This document shows positions 47,141-58,853 of a DNA stretch of 64,000 bases, one piece after another; the stretch's first letter is position 1; each line of letters begins with the position of its first letter. Position numbers and translations under genes: made by a program. Source of the stretch: Adiantum capillus-veneris (lineage: Eukaryota > Streptophyta > Polypodiopsida > Polypodiales > Pteridaceae); contig CM043959.1 in NCBI GenBank assembly GCA_014529385.2, positions 11,997,309 through 12,061,308 on the forward strand. Direction: 5' to 3'. The notes beneath the pieces were generated by a model. It ran no database searches. It was not told where the DNA came from and saw only the letters and a program-made list of their open reading frames with translations.

Positions 47141-48059
47141 TGTGGGACGCATGTCTAACCTCACCATCCTATCTTATTGCAGTATTAGTGAGAACCACGA
47201 TTAATTTGTCAAACCATGGGACGGAGCTAACTTGACTAGTGCATAGAGGCTACAAGAGGTTGTCAATCTCTTGGAAAACAACTAACAACTTGCATCTAAC
47301 TCAAGCTACACTCAAGTGACTGAAATCACCAAAAGCCAATTGCTCATAGGCAAACAATTTACATCCGTTACAGCATCAAATGACATCCAAAGGCAACAAA
47401 ACTTCTAGGACAAGTTTATAAGACCTAAGCACATATGTCTATGGCTTCAAACCCCACTTTAGGTCAAGTTCCAAAATCGCGATTATTAACAGGACTAGAT
47501 TTTTGACCTAGTCGTTTCAACCCAGAATGCATCTAAATGCTTAGTAATGATGCCCCAATACCCCGCCTATGCTTAGTTTTTTATTTGAACATGTAAATTC
47601 CTAGTTTTGATGAAATTAAGCTGCGGGTCGGCGATGCCAAAAGCTACGAAATACTGTGAATGGCTTATGTCAATGCGTAGAGCTCTTACCTGCGGTTGCA
47701 ATGCAACAAACGCATTTGCAATGTGACAACTGGAGAGGGAGTAGGAAGCACAAGAAGGAGAGAAGTGAGCGCCATTAGCTCCCGCTGTGTATTTCTATCC
47801 AAAAACTTATAAAAAACTTTCAAAAATTGGCTTTTATACCTTAGCCAAGGTTTTTGGGTGGTCAAAACTAATAATCTGGAGTTCTACCAAAGCTGGGAAA
47901 TGACTGGCTGATACAATCTGAAAGCTTGTAGACCTGGCTCATTAATTACAAGGTTTATCCGAGAAAATAGGAGTTACAATATTCCTGATTTATCAAAATA
48001 ATAATTGTTTTATAAGGAGAACTCTTAAAAATGGTGTCCGTGCTAGATTGCTGCTAACG
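47141..48059 (-). repeat. 5' LTR of element B
   Basis: 919 bp, starting TGTGGGACGC and ending GCTGCTAACG on the plus strand. It is followed by TCATG (48060-48064), the right target duplication. It includes half a leader palindrome at 47471-47490 and the complement of the TATA box near 47828. Confidence 0.94.
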
Positions 48060-48064
48060 TCATG

Positions 48065-48685
48065 TGCTTTTATAGCTACACTATCTTTCTAAAGAATCCC
48101 TCAAAATCTTTCTTGCACATCATATTGTTTTTCATGCATCTTTGTGTATGCACAAATATGATGTCCCATCATTGGACATATGCATTAGACACTCTTTTTT
48201 GCGTCCACCTATGCACTTTAAGTGGACTAGAATAGGCAAAACCAATGTTCCATCATGCTACCCTTTCATATTTGCTTCCTTTTTAATTCCATATATATCA
48301 ATAAATAATCCCTTGAGTACTTTATTATATGTCCAATGCTAATAAGTATCCCAATAATGCGCATATCCCAAAGGTTTTCCCACTGGGTTTTTTCCCTTTG
48401 GTCATCTAGATATTAGACCATAATTTAGAACCTCATCATTCTACTTCCCTTGTACATACTTTTCATAAATAAACAGAAGCCTCATCATTATGCTATTACA
48501 ACAAACAAATGCAACATCATCCCTCACATTAGATTGTTCGGACCAATGAAGATGCTGCAACAGATTGAACCTCATTAACAAATTCAATGACAAATGAAGA
48601 CAATCAAGCCATCAAAAACCAATCAAAAACCTTCCCTTGTCTCCACGCACACTTTTCAACAGTGCTCAAGGATGGGCACTAAAAT
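48065..48685 (+). other. Element E flank after the B insertion
   Basis: Continuous with 30202 before B inserted. No ORF with a recognisable domain. It leads into a polypurine tract and the LTR at 48698. Confidence 0.55.
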
Positions 48686-48697
48686 GAGAAGGGGGAA
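48686..48697 (+). promoter_or_regulatory. Polypurine tract of element E
   Basis: GAGAAGGGGGAA directly before TGTTAAGTGAG, the usual signature of the start of a 3' LTR. Confidence 0.65.
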
Positions 48698-49735
48698 TGT
48701 TAAGTGAGTCAACATCAATTAACAGAAGCTGCTAAAGACCGAAGACATACAGATGCACATCAAGGATGAATACAGAAAAGCAGTGAACATTGGAGATACA
48801 CATTTTCCACATTTTTCTAAACTGGTCATGTATTGTAAATTCTCAATTTATTTCAAGCCATTATAATATTTTAATGTGTTACGGGCTAAATGGGAGTTCC
48901 AAGCTATAAAGAATAGGTCAGTAGCGTGCTTAGGTTGTAGATTCAGTATGGTGGAGCCCTAAAGGCCATAGGCTCCCAAACATTGCATATGTTTACCCTA
49001 GGTATATAAGGCAATGTGCAAAAGAAATTAGGGTTCTCAAGCTCATTTTTTGAGAGAACTCTTTGGTGAGAGCTCTTGAGGTGTGGGGCTATGGAGTACT
49101 TGAGATTCTTCTTGCTCATGTAACTGGATTAACAATCAATGCTTAATTCTCTTTCACTATGCTTCTCTCATGCTTATTGTGATTTCCTATGATGCTTAAA
49201 TAAGCTAGATTGTAGCTAATTAGTGGATAATCCCTCTCTAATCTTTTATGATTTCCCTCTCTTGATTGTGTGTGAATGTAAGTTTGATTGGAGTGTGGTG
49301 CTCTATAGATCTATGCGTGTGTGCTTGCGATTAGTGTGCTACATGATAGGATCTTGCAATCATTAGTGTGTGTGATCGGGTTGATTGGAGGTGAAGAGAA
49401 GTGGATGTGGAGATTGCCCTTCATTGTGGCTTAGCTCCTCCATAGGCCGAGAAGATCACCTCATAGAGTTAACCATTAGTGTGCTGCATGTGTGCATCTT
49501 GCAATCATTAGTGTGTGTGATTGGGTTGATTGGAGGTGAAGAGAAGTGGATGTGGAGATTGCCCTTCATTGTGGCTTAGCTCCTCCATAGGCCAAGAAGA
49601 TCACCTCATAGAGTTAACCATTTGTGTTTCCATTATTAGCTCACTAATTATGTGAGTGTTTCACTAATCATGATTAGCTCATTCCTCCGGATTGATATTT
49701 TGTTGGCCATTGGAGCTGTGCAATGATGGGACCCC
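48698..49735 (+). repeat. Probable 3' LTR of element E, including repeat R1 copy 2
   Basis: It starts TGTTAAGTGAG after a polypurine tract. The promoter-like TATATAAGG is near 49003. The right half (49132-49735) is the second copy of the dispersed repeat at 26549-27022. The right boundary is taken from where the two copies diverge (after GATGGGACCCCC). The end is not a clean CA, so the exact LTR end is uncertain. Confidence 0.6.
49351..49640. repeat. 145-bp tandem duplication inside the E LTR
   Basis: ATCTTGCAATCATTAGTGTG begins at 49351 and again at 49496, and the following sequence is nearly identical in both. R1 copy 1 has the unit once, so the duplication arose in this LTR. Confidence 0.88.
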
Positions 49736-49739
49736 CAAA

Positions 49740-50584
49740 AAAAGAGACGTTATTTCCTCCCTCTTTGAACTTTTTGAGCTTGGACGAACTCTTTCATGCG
49801 GCATAGGATTTCCTATGGCCTCTTCTTTTAGGTGGTTCAAGAGCTGCACCATCACTTTCTTCAAAAGAGGAAGAATATAAGGAGGATGGAGAAGAGGGTG
49901 ACCTCTTTCTTGCCCTTTTCTTCTTTTGTTCCTCCTTGTCTGTAGCATCACTTTATTTAGAAGAGGAAGAGGATGAACAAGATGGAGAAGAGGGTGACCT
50001 CTTTCTCTCCTTTTTCTTCTCTTGTTTTCTCTGGTCCCTCTTTGAATTATGGTGTAGATAAGTATGTGATGGTCTTCTCTGTTTAGGGGGTATTAGGAGA
50101 GCGTTTTTCCCACCAACTTTGTGGAGCCATCTCCCTCAAGGTGGAAAGAGACTCACGTCTTTCTCGTTCTTTTGGTGGGGGCTCTACCGTTGAAACTTGG
50201 GTTCTCCTTTGGGCAAGAGATGCATCATTGAGTAGTAGGTAGATATTTGAGGCCTTTGTACGGATCCTCTTCTTCTTCCCTTATCGGAGAAAGTCCTGTT
50301 TTTGAAGTCTTACTAGGAGGCTTCCTAGGTACTCTCTCTTCTTGGTGGGGAGTTTGGAGAATACCATGGGTGTGGAATTGATGTAGCACTTCATCTTGGA
50401 GGGATGGGTTGCCCAAGGCTTGTTGAAGCCTAGAAACAAGATAGTTTACAAGAATAGGGGTATCATTAGTTGCTCTTTCATTAGCAAAAGCAAAGCCATC
50501 AACATTCATTTCAATCTCTTTTCCTTTGTTAGACATACTAGCAAATTTTAGGTGTAATATTTTACTTGTACTTTGGCACTTCAA
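49740..50584 (-). pseudogene. Gag-like remnant of minus-strand element F
   Basis: From the iMet-type primer site at 50914 the minus strand runs to an ORF at 50584-50225. It contains MSNKGKEIEMNVDGFAFANE, then LVNYLVSRLQQALGNPSLQD and a Lys/Pro-rich tail; 49951-49679 continues basic. The position 330 bases after the primer site suits a gag start, but I recognise no diagnostic domain. It is cut at about 49736 by the E LTR. Confidence 0.42.
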
Positions 50585-50913
50585 GCCTTAGTTGCTACTC
50601 CTCTTTACCTTCAAAGATAAGCACTCAAGCATCTATACCTGTGGCTCAAATATTATTAATTGCAAGGAATAGAAGATAGCACCGGTTCATGTCAAGCTTC
50701 TAATAGCTCAATAATGGTTAAGCCATAGGCAAGCCCCATAGGACTCCATTATTAAGACCATAGCTCTCGATGGTATCCATGTTACCTGCATAAATGAGGC
50801 ATGCTTCAAGGATGAAAGATCCCTATTCTACTTACTCTTTTGCAGCTATAACACCAACCATTTGTAGCAAGCTTGAGAAACTATCTTCTTGAGCAAGAAA
50901 AGAGAAACCAATA
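50585..50913 (-). other. Leader of element F
   Basis: Non-coding stretch between the primer site and the gag-like ORF. Nothing else seen. Confidence 0.4.
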
Positions 50914-50925
50914 GCTCTGATACCA
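50914..50925 (-). promoter_or_regulatory. Primer binding site of element F, tRNA-iMet
   Basis: In element orientation TGGTATCAGAGC, a perfect 12-base match to the plant initiator tRNA site, one base from the LTR edge at 50927. Confidence 0.85.
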
Positions 50926-50926
50926 A

Positions 50927-52057
50927 TGTAACATCTAGTGCACTAGTAACTTGTATGTAGCAAAAATTGATAACATAGTGAGCATTTCATTAACAACAAG
51001 TTCCTAATGAGCATAGAGAGAGTACTTAGTTTGAGAAAACAACCTAGCAATTTACACCTAGCTAATTTGGCATTGACAATACTTGAAAAGAGAGAGAAAT
51101 AAAACAATTGACAATAGTTGAGGACTGGATTTACATGGAGCCAGTCCCCCCTCCACAAAGGCTTTCTACTATAGCTGCTCCCATCAAAGGAGACTTTTGT
51201 ACAATACAATTCTTGTATTCCTTGACAAACTCTCTGGTGGAATGAAGATGGAAGCTTCCTGCACCAAATAATGCTTGAAAAACACACCTAGTGCCCCTAG
51301 CCTCAGTCCCAAGACCTCACACACCCTCAAAATGGTGAGACCTAGTAGGGAATGAGGATAGATTGAGAGGAAGAAGAGTTATCTTACGAGAAAGAAGTAT
51401 TCTCCTCACATAATCACTCTAATAGCATAGCTTAGCTTAGTAATTAGCATGGTAGAGGAGACGAGCATGCCATTGAATCTTGGCTCTTGGTTGGATTTAC
51501 ATTCCATAGCCAAGTGTTGTTGGTGTAGGCCAATACTTCTCAATGCTGATAGAGTTCTTATTGCACACATGAGTTGTGTGTGTGTGTGTAGCAATGATTT
51601 AGAGTAAAATGCAGCCTTTTCTCTCATCTTGGTTGACCCCCCTTGCTATTTTCTCATGCTGGCATTCCATTGGTCCTTGTAAAGCTTAGCCAATCACAAA
51701 TTAGAAGCATAATTGATATCCTTTTGATAAGTGTCCCCCTTTCCCCTTTTGTGAGAGCTTTAGGTAATTAAACAATTCAATTAAACTCTCATTGGACCTC
51801 TTAGTCTTCTGGCCAATAGGAATCAGCCAAGCCATTGGGCTGCTGAATGTTCATTGGATCCCTTGGTAGACTATCCAAAAGTCTTCTAGGGAGCTTAATT
51901 TCTATTGGTTCTTTTATCAGGAATTTTTAAATTGATTAGACTAAATTTATTCTAGCCTAATTCTCATTGGTCCACCTCTATGGCCATCCAATAGGATTTG
52001 AGGGGAGGTTGGGGGAAACTGGCGTAGGAACCTGACATGTGTAAAGGGGGAACCTTG

Positions 52058-52117
<60 letters not shown>

Positions 52118-52947
52118 CTCTCTCATCTCCTAGTAACAGGGCTTGTCCCCTCCTTCCTAGGGATGTGGGAAGACTTTTTTGTCTTCCCATGACCATCCAA
52201 ATTTCCCCTTGCTTCAGCCATTGGATTAATGAGTTAATTTTTGGAACCTTAGCGTATGGAAATCTTAATGGAGCTGAACCTTAGGTCTTTTAAGCCCCAT
52301 TGAAGCACATTGCTCTTGTGTATATTGTTCCCCTTTGGATACCTATTTTCCCTCCTTTGGATCCCTGACAAAGACCGGTTTGGCAGCCTTACCAATATTC
52401 TAGCTTTTACTCCCCTAGTACTTTCCCATATTAAATGATGAATTTAACATGATAAAATCAGTTTTGAGTGTTAGACATTAGTTTTTATGACAAGGAGTCC
52501 AAAGGATAAGCTGTCTGAGTCACAAGTGGTATGTCATGATAAAGGAGGGCAAATAAAAGGTAATTATGCACACTGCATTTGCGGTAAACAAAGCACATAT
52601 ACTCAAAATGGGTAGGATACACATCATTTTCATTCAACTAGTTCAGAGAGAGAGCTAGAGAGCTTTTATGATGTAGAGCACTTTGCAGCAGCTTTTCCTT
52701 CTACAACCACACCAGACACCCACACTTCACGAGATTGGACATGTATGATCCTCTTCAGCTCAGTAACACTTCAAAATCGCCAAAAACACCCAAAGAGTGC
52801 ACAAGAAACAGAATCAATCAAATCAACGATGGGATTTGTGCAAACTATCAAAGGACTTTTGGGGTGGGCAAATAGCCCGGGGGATTCACCATGGAAAACT
52901 TACCGCACCACGTAAGTGCAAGGGAGGGGTTTTTTTTTACAAGTTAC
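50927..52947 (-). repeat. 5' LTR of element F (right end uncertain)
   Basis: It starts TGTAACATCTAG on the plus strand against the primer site. The only fitting terminal complement seen downstream is AAGTTACA ending at about 52947, which would make a 2 kb LTR. A shorter LTR followed by other sequence is equally possible. The stretch has no gene. It is rich in CCAAT-like words (ATTGG recurring between 51660 and 51980) and contains the TG microsatellite. Confidence 0.4.
52061..52114. repeat. (TG)27 microsatellite
   Basis: An uninterrupted TG run of about 54 bases. Frames of Cys-Val or Thr-His across it are artefacts. Confidence 0.97.
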
Positions 52948-53039
52948 ATAAGCGTATAAGCTAGGGATAGGCCCCCAATGATTTATCTCCCAAGCTTAAA
53001 AATAAGGGAGGGGGTATCATATTTGGGGGGGGGGTGGAG

Positions 53040-53179
53040 AAAAGGTAAACATGAGAGGAAGTTTTTGTGTTTCAAAATCATGGCTTCCCAAAATATTCTT
53101 TCCTCGAACTTGTGAGTTTCCAATGTTGGTAGTTTTTGCCATTGAACTTCTCGATCTTGAGCTTCCCTTCCTCCGCCAT
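53040..53179 (-). pseudogene. Copia gag N-terminus fragment (element G)
   Basis: The minus-strand ATG at 53179 gives MAEEGKLKIEKFNGKNYQHW, the typical start of a plant copia gag, 60 bases after an iMet-type primer site. The frame is lost after about 25 residues and similarity stops near 53040, so only the first 140 bases remain. Confidence 0.7.
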
Positions 53180-53238
53180 TATTCCCACTCAATTCAAGGA
53201 ATCATTTCCTTGAGATACTTTAGCTACGAGCAAATCTT

Positions 53239-53250
53239 GCTCTAATACCA
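53239..53250 (-). promoter_or_regulatory. Primer binding site of element G, tRNA-iMet type
   Basis: In element orientation TGGTATTAGAGC, one C-to-T change from the consensus, two bases from the LTR. Confidence 0.8.
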
Positions 53251-53252
53251 GT

Positions 53253-54041
53253 TGTTAGGAAATAGAGTGTAGCTTAGTAGATAAGTGAGTAGATTACTTA
53301 ATGGAAAAAGATAATTTTCATACACAAGAGATTATAGAGTAGAGAGAGAGAGAGAGTACACATGATATACTTGGTTCACCCAATGTGGGCTACGTCCACA
53401 AGAAAGCAGCCACTCAATGGCTTTAGTACTTCAAAACAAGAAGTAGAAGCTACAAAGGGATTATACCCTTTTGGATCTCCCTCCTTGCTTCACTCTCACC
53501 ACTTCACATCAACTTCACAATGCACCACAATGCTTCACAATCCATTTTTGTGTGTAGAAGAGGCCTCCTTTTATAGGCCAAAAGGGCTGCCCTCTCTCAT
53601 GAGAAGCAGCCGTGTGTAGCCGCCCTTGTGTTGACAAGTCCAAATTGGACCCTCTAATCCGTCCATGTGTGGCCGCCCTTGAGAAGACAAGTCCACCTTT
53701 GAAATCGGCCAGGGGCCATTGAATTCGGCCACCGGCCATTGACTTCCAACCACCGGCCCGTCGGCCATTGACTACCGGCCACCGACGACCAACCGGCCAA
53801 ACGACCGGCCATTTTCCGACCAGTTTCCGGCCGCCATTCGGCCATAATATTCCGGTAAAAAAGAATATTTTGGCAAAGCCAAAATGTTATTGAGCTTTGC
53901 TCGAGACTGACCGTGAAAATTTTGGTTTTTTGTGAGTAATTTTTCTTCACGCGCGATGGTTCTCCCCATAACAGGGGCCTTACAAATGTGCGCTTGTAAC
54001 ATAGAAAATTACAAGGGGTAAATCAAGCTCCATACTTAACA
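53253..54041 (-). repeat. 5' LTR of copia element G (789 bp)
   Basis: It runs TGTTAGGAAATAG to CATACTTAACA on the plus strand, with inverted ends TGTTA/TAACA. It contains a short AG microsatellite (53341-53355) and a GC-rich GGCC/CCGGCC-repetitive stretch (53700-53830). No partner LTR lies in the window, so the element is truncated. Confidence 0.72.
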
Positions 54042-54582
54042 CAATGTGCTCCTTGTTTGTTGCTCTTTCATTCAAGTATATTCATTGTCAATTCTATTGT
54101 GATTTATGAATATCTCTTAGTATGAAAAATTTGTTGTTTTGAGTGCATTATTGACTATTTTTTGACATTCCTACCATAGGGAAGAGTGTTCGTAGACCTT
54201 AGGGCGACCTTTTTGGTATGCTCTATTGTAGTTTCCATGACCTTGATGATGATGTATCGTGATTCTGATACCTCCTCAAAATGCAACCAAACTTGGTAGG
54301 TTAGTGGCCCTAAGTGTCTTAGACCTCCTCCCAAAGTTTTGTAGCATTTGGAATTTGTTCAAGTGTGAAAATGGGTTGATGTTTGAGTGCGGTGACATAC
54401 AACATAGACAAGTTGCCACATCAAAGAGTGATAGATTTGCTAGTGCTTGAGATATTGTTGTTTTGTAGGTTCACTTCTTGAGGTTGACACCGTCAAAGAG
54501 TCTTTGTGTCCTACCCGAGTCGAACATTATATTAGTGCCAGAAAGCTATGCTATAGACGTCCATTGTGGCAACCTGGTAACA
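54042..54582 (+). repeat. LTR fragment related to 5720-6606
   Basis: The final 140 bases parallel the end of the LTR at 5720: GTTCACTTC, GTTGACACC, CCGAGTCG, AAGCTATGCTAT then GACGTCC, and an ending in AACA (54582 versus 6606). The upstream part is weakly similar. Sequence after 54582 does not match the leader at 6607. Confidence 0.55.
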
Positions 54583-56193
54583 GTTTCTCATACAAGTATG
54601 GTGCCCAATTCATAAGAATTCACTTCTCAACTGCTCTGGGAGGTCCTTATGCTCTTTAGATATATAATCAAACTTTATCAACAAACACATTCTTTTCATA
54701 TACTATCAAAATTGTGCCGTTCATTTGATAATAGTACCTATTTGTTGTTGGTGCTCCAAGCTCCCTTCTCAGCTCTGCATCATAAATTACTCCTGGTCTG
54801 TCACTATTGAGCCTCTAAGTTACATTATATGTTATACGAGAAATGTATAATACGTCATAGATGGGCATATTTTACATGAACTCATATTTTATGGGAGTAT
54901 TATACGATACCACGTTAGTAAAAACGGGCAACCGATGTTTTTCTTGGTTTTTCAATCGAAGTTTTTTTTGATCGAAACATATTTTGCACAAAGTATTTTT
55001 TGATCGAAGAATATATTGATTGAAAAAAAAGTGTATATAGCGACAACGTGCCTTGTTGAGACTAGTATTCATCACAAAAGATATTCCATGTCAATAGTAG
55101 ATTAAAAAAGTGAAAACTTTTAATAGTTTTAAAATATTTTGGTTAAATCAATTTAATGTTTTTTTAAAATTTGATTTATTCTTTTTTTAGGTTCAAATTA
55201 TGTAAGCTTTGTATGTTTTGTAGAGCTCAAACTCTCACTCATACAAGGTGTTTATTTTTTAAGAGTCACTTGCTACGTGCTCAATTTACTAACATGTGGA
55301 AGTGAGTTAGTGATATAGTTTAGACATTGCTATTGTGTGCAGTGTACTCTCACATGAGGTTATTAGTCTTCAAAATATAATAGAATAGAGGTCAGTTTTA
55401 TTTAGGTAGGTTCGGATTTGACGTGCATAGATCCTCTCACCTCAAAGTGAGCATACATATAATTTTTTTTGTCCTGTGTAGAGCCATCACACTATGCTCT
55501 CACTGGAATCAAAATTTAGGAATCTCATTTCCAAATACATTGATATTACATTATCTTTATTTGGATTGCTACGTCTATCATACTGTGTGATTGTACACGT
55601 CCAACAAATGCAGATAGATAAGCTTTCAAAGATCTACCGTGGAGTGTGAGAACTTCATGTTCGCACTTCAGATAAATATGACAATCATCAAGGTTTGCAA
55701 TTAATCCTCATGTTCGATTGAATATCAATTTCAAGATTTCATCAATATTATTGATTATCGTAATGTGTGAAAGCCGTAAGCTTGCATTTCAGATAAATCA
55801 ATATAGTGCAACGAGATTTGTTTGTATTGTTTTAAATGAGTGATTAAGATTATTGATTATCATAATGTGTGAAAGCCAAACTCTTGCACTTTAGATGTAT
55901 CAATATAGTGCAACGTGAGCATTGTGATTGAAATGTTTTGTTTGAAGTGATAAAGTTATTTAGCACATGAAAATATGATTTGATTTACATGAGTTTATTG
56001 AAGAATGAGAAGAACATCATTGTTTATTGCTAATTAATAATTTATTGTGAGTCTAATTGATAATGAGGATAAATTTTGATCACTATATTGATTGATAGAG
56101 CATTGCTTATGTAGTTTGTTTCTTTGAATTAATTTTGATCTCAAAATTGACAGGTGGATTTGTTGATCTGGAAGATTAAATTTATCTGCCAGC
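54583..56193. other. Non-coding A/T-rich stretch upstream of the hAT gene
   Basis: No gene seen. From about 55645 to 55925 there are two clear, and perhaps three, degenerate units of about 102 bp sharing TTATCGTAATGTGTGAAAGC and CAATATAGTGCAACG. These may be subterminal repeats of the hAT element that follows. No terminal inverted repeat was found. Confidence 0.45.
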
Positions 56194-58230
56194 ATGGTGA
56201 AAAGACATGACTGGAGTTACACGCATGAGCTGCGTGCTAAAAAGAATACATCTCAATTGAATGTAAGACTTGCGGCCACGAGTTCAATAGTAATGCAACC
56301 AAAATCAAAGAGCAATTGTTTAAAGTCCCTGGTAACGTGTCGGAGTGTACAGCTCCGCCAAGAGATATTCATGCTAGATTGCCAAAGTATGCTAGCAAAG
56401 GATGCCAAACAAGTTGCAACAAATGTTGAAATGCCTATTGTTAATGAGAGGACAGAGCATGTGCCTACGGAAGCAAATGATCACACTCCCCAATCAACTC
56501 CTTTTCATGGACATGCTTCAACGTCAGGAACAACAAATCCTAGCTCAGCTAAAATTAGTAAAGCATCATCCAATGTCCAAAAATTGTATTGAAGTGTTAG
56601 ATAAGCAATAGTTTTTGGAGTTGCACTTGAAGTCAATCCAAGATTTTGTTGTGTGTGGTATACCATTAATGCTATGCGCAACCCCATATCTCAAGATGAT
56701 TTAATGAGCACAACCAAAAAAGGGTTTATGCTTCTTGATTATTATAAGATGCGCACAGAGTATTTAGATAAAGTGAAAGAGAGTACTAAAACCATCCACA
56801 AGCGCACGGTGGTGGACTTTGTTTCTGCATATGGTTGCACCATAACATTGGATGGATGGACCAACTGTCAAAAGTAGCCACTCATTAATGTGATGCTTAT
56901 CAACCCTAGAGGGTCTATGTTCGTAGAAGCCATTGGCACATCTTTAAAAGAGAAGACCAATGATTATCTAGCAAGGATATATGAGCAAAGGCAGGTGGGC
57001 CAAAGAATATGATTTCAATCAATAATGCATCTGATTACAAGGATGTAGGGAGGGCTATCTAGGTTAAGTACCCAGAGATTACTTGGGTGCCATGTGTCTT
57101 GCATATTCTTAATTTTCTATTAAAAGGCATTGGTAAAATGGTTTTCATAGAGAAAACGCTATGCAAATCATGTGGTGAAATTTATTAGAGAGCATCAATT
57201 TTTATATGCTCTTTTTCAGAAATCACCCAACAAAACTTTGCAGTTTTGCGACAAGGTTTGAAACCACATACTATGTTCTTGCCACCTTGCAAGAAGTGAA
57301 ACCTGCTTTGATTGAAACGGTAGGAGATAGCTGATGGGATGCTTGGCTCAACAATATCCTAGCTACAAAGAGGCATCTACAAGATGTGCACAACTTGTGA
57401 ACTCCCAAGTTTTTTTTGTGCAATATAGAGATAATTGTCACCTTAGGCAAACCATTCGTAGATCTTTTGCAAATAGCCGACAAAGACTCTTTTGTCTTTG
57501 GTTGAGTTTATTGGTATATGTCAAATACATTACACAAAGTAAGAGAGAATGTTGGCTTTGGTGCAAAGGATAAAGATTCCATAATTACAGCTACCAACAA
57601 GCGATGGGTGCAATTGCATATGCCATTGCATGGTGCTACATTTGTATTGGATCCCAAATTTCAAATTTACCAAAAATCAGCACCGAATAAAGAAGTCACG
57701 AGTGACTTCAAAGTAGCGTAATCTCACCTATTGGGACAAGAGGATGGGAAAATTTCTTTTCATCAGTGAGTTGATTATGCTAATATAACAGGCATGTTCC
57801 AGGATCCATGGCATATAGATGCCATTGCACACACAAGTGCGTCTCTATGGTGGAAGGAGTATGGTGGGGAGAAAGTGGAGGTGCAACAGATTGCAGTTAG
57901 GGTTCTATCTATTGCATCATCAAGTGGAAGCTGTGAGAGAAATTGGTTGGATTTTGACTTTATGCATACAAAGAGAAACAAAACCGGCTTCACCCTCAAT
58001 GTGCTATTGATTTGGTTTATGTTATCTACAACATAAGACTTATCCATAAGCCACTGAAACTTGCTTCAAGATCAGCACAAAAGCACTACGGTGTCTTTCA
58101 AACCCATGAAGCTATAGCTGCGGAAGTAGACAATGACAATGATACGGAATGGGAGATAGCTTCAAAATGCTTTAATTTAGATGGAATAGATGATATGATT
58201 GGTGTGTTTGATGGAGATGAAGATGTATAA
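56194..58230 (+). pseudogene. hAT-superfamily transposase pseudogene
   Basis: Domain order is right for a plant hAT transposase. An N-terminal BED-type zinc finger reads CKTCGHEF at about 56256, in a frame shifted from the ATG at 56194. The DUF659-type catalytic region has TLDGWTNCQK at about 56850, followed after a stop by LINVMLINPRGSMFVEAIGT. The C-terminal dimerisation domain reads IASSSGSCERNWLDFDFMHT near 57910-57970 and VYVIYNIRLIHK near 58015. Stops at 56590, 56875 and 57009 and several frame changes make it inactive. Terminal inverted repeats and 8-bp target duplications are not visible. Confidence 0.88.
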
Positions 58231-58305
58231 CCAAAGGTCTATAAGTTTTGCTCGCTCTAAGTGTGTGAAACTTATGACACACTGTCATGTTACACTACAA
58301 GATGT

Positions 58306-58341
<36 letters not shown>

Positions 58342-58481
58342 ACTTTTGCGATAAGAGTCATGATCACAGTTAGATATAATACAATACAATTTGTTTGATC
58401 AAGAATACAAAAATGTATAGCTGATGGGATAAATGACGAGTTGTGATTACAAAAACTATAGCCCTTCGCATTTTCTTCAAA
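58231..58481. repeat. Flank with (TC)n microsatellite
   Basis: A TC run at about 58308-58337 within A/T-rich sequence after the hAT remnant. No gene. Confidence 0.8.
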
Positions 58482-58853
58482 TCAAAATAGATAGGGGTAA
58501 AGTGAGCAAAGTGCTAAATCTAAAGATTGATCCAAATCATTGAGTAGTTCATCTATGTCAAAATGAGTACTTTCAGAAGCGGGAGATGGGGCTACAGGTT
58601 CTTGTTGCAAAGGACTAGCCTGAACTGGCAACGGTTTGTAGAGTGATGCATATTGTTGCAGCTTGGATTGGGCCTCTGAAATCTCTATCTCAAGCTCAAG
58701 GAATCTGCTGTGCAAAATATCACATGTCTCTCCTTGGCTTGCAAGATCTTGCCCTTGGATTGCCAATGCAACGAGCATTTCTGATTCTTTGGGAAACAAA
58801 ACTATGGGCCATTTGCGTGCAGGCATTGGATTATTGGCGTGACTTGATGCCAC
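58482..58853 (-). CDS. Hypothetical ORF, coiled-coil-like, 123 codons
   Basis: Unrecognised. The N-terminal half is neutral and the centre is heptad-like (FLELEIEISEAQSKLQQYAS). The C-terminus is Pro/Ser-rich, then acidic (FDIDELLNDLDQSLDL). It could be an exon or a fragment of a regulatory protein or a transposon ORF. No splice or promoter evidence connects it to a neighbour. Confidence 0.25.
   Translation of the reverse strand: MASSHANNPMPARKWPIVLFPKESEMLVALAIQGQDLASQGETCDILHSRFLELEIEISEAQSKLQQYASLYKPLPVQASPLQQEPVAPSPASESTHFDIDELLNDLDQSLDLALCSLYPYLF

Larger units (their letters stand above)
30203..48059 (-). mobile_element. Ty3/gypsy element B, 17.9 kb, TSD TCATG
   Basis: A minus-strand LTR retrotransposon with both LTRs and a perfect 5-bp target duplication (30198-30202 and 48060-48064). 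In its own 5' to 3' order: LTR, tRNA-Asp-type primer site, 2.1 kb palindrome leader, gag, protease, deleted RT, an inverted RNase H/integrase block, a second leader-like module, the uncharacterised ORF (copy 3), polypurine tract, LTR. The LTR edge bases are TG mutated to TA at 30203 and CA mutated to CG at 48059 (plus-strand view). All coding regions are broken. It is inserted in element E. Confidence 0.93.

Noticed and set aside
52061-52114. Cys-Val and Thr-His frames across the TG run
   Set aside because: Microsatellite artefacts.
53515-54002. Overlapping minus-strand frames rich in Gly, Trp and Arg
   Set aside because: They fall inside a copia LTR with a GGCC-repetitive stretch; not coding.
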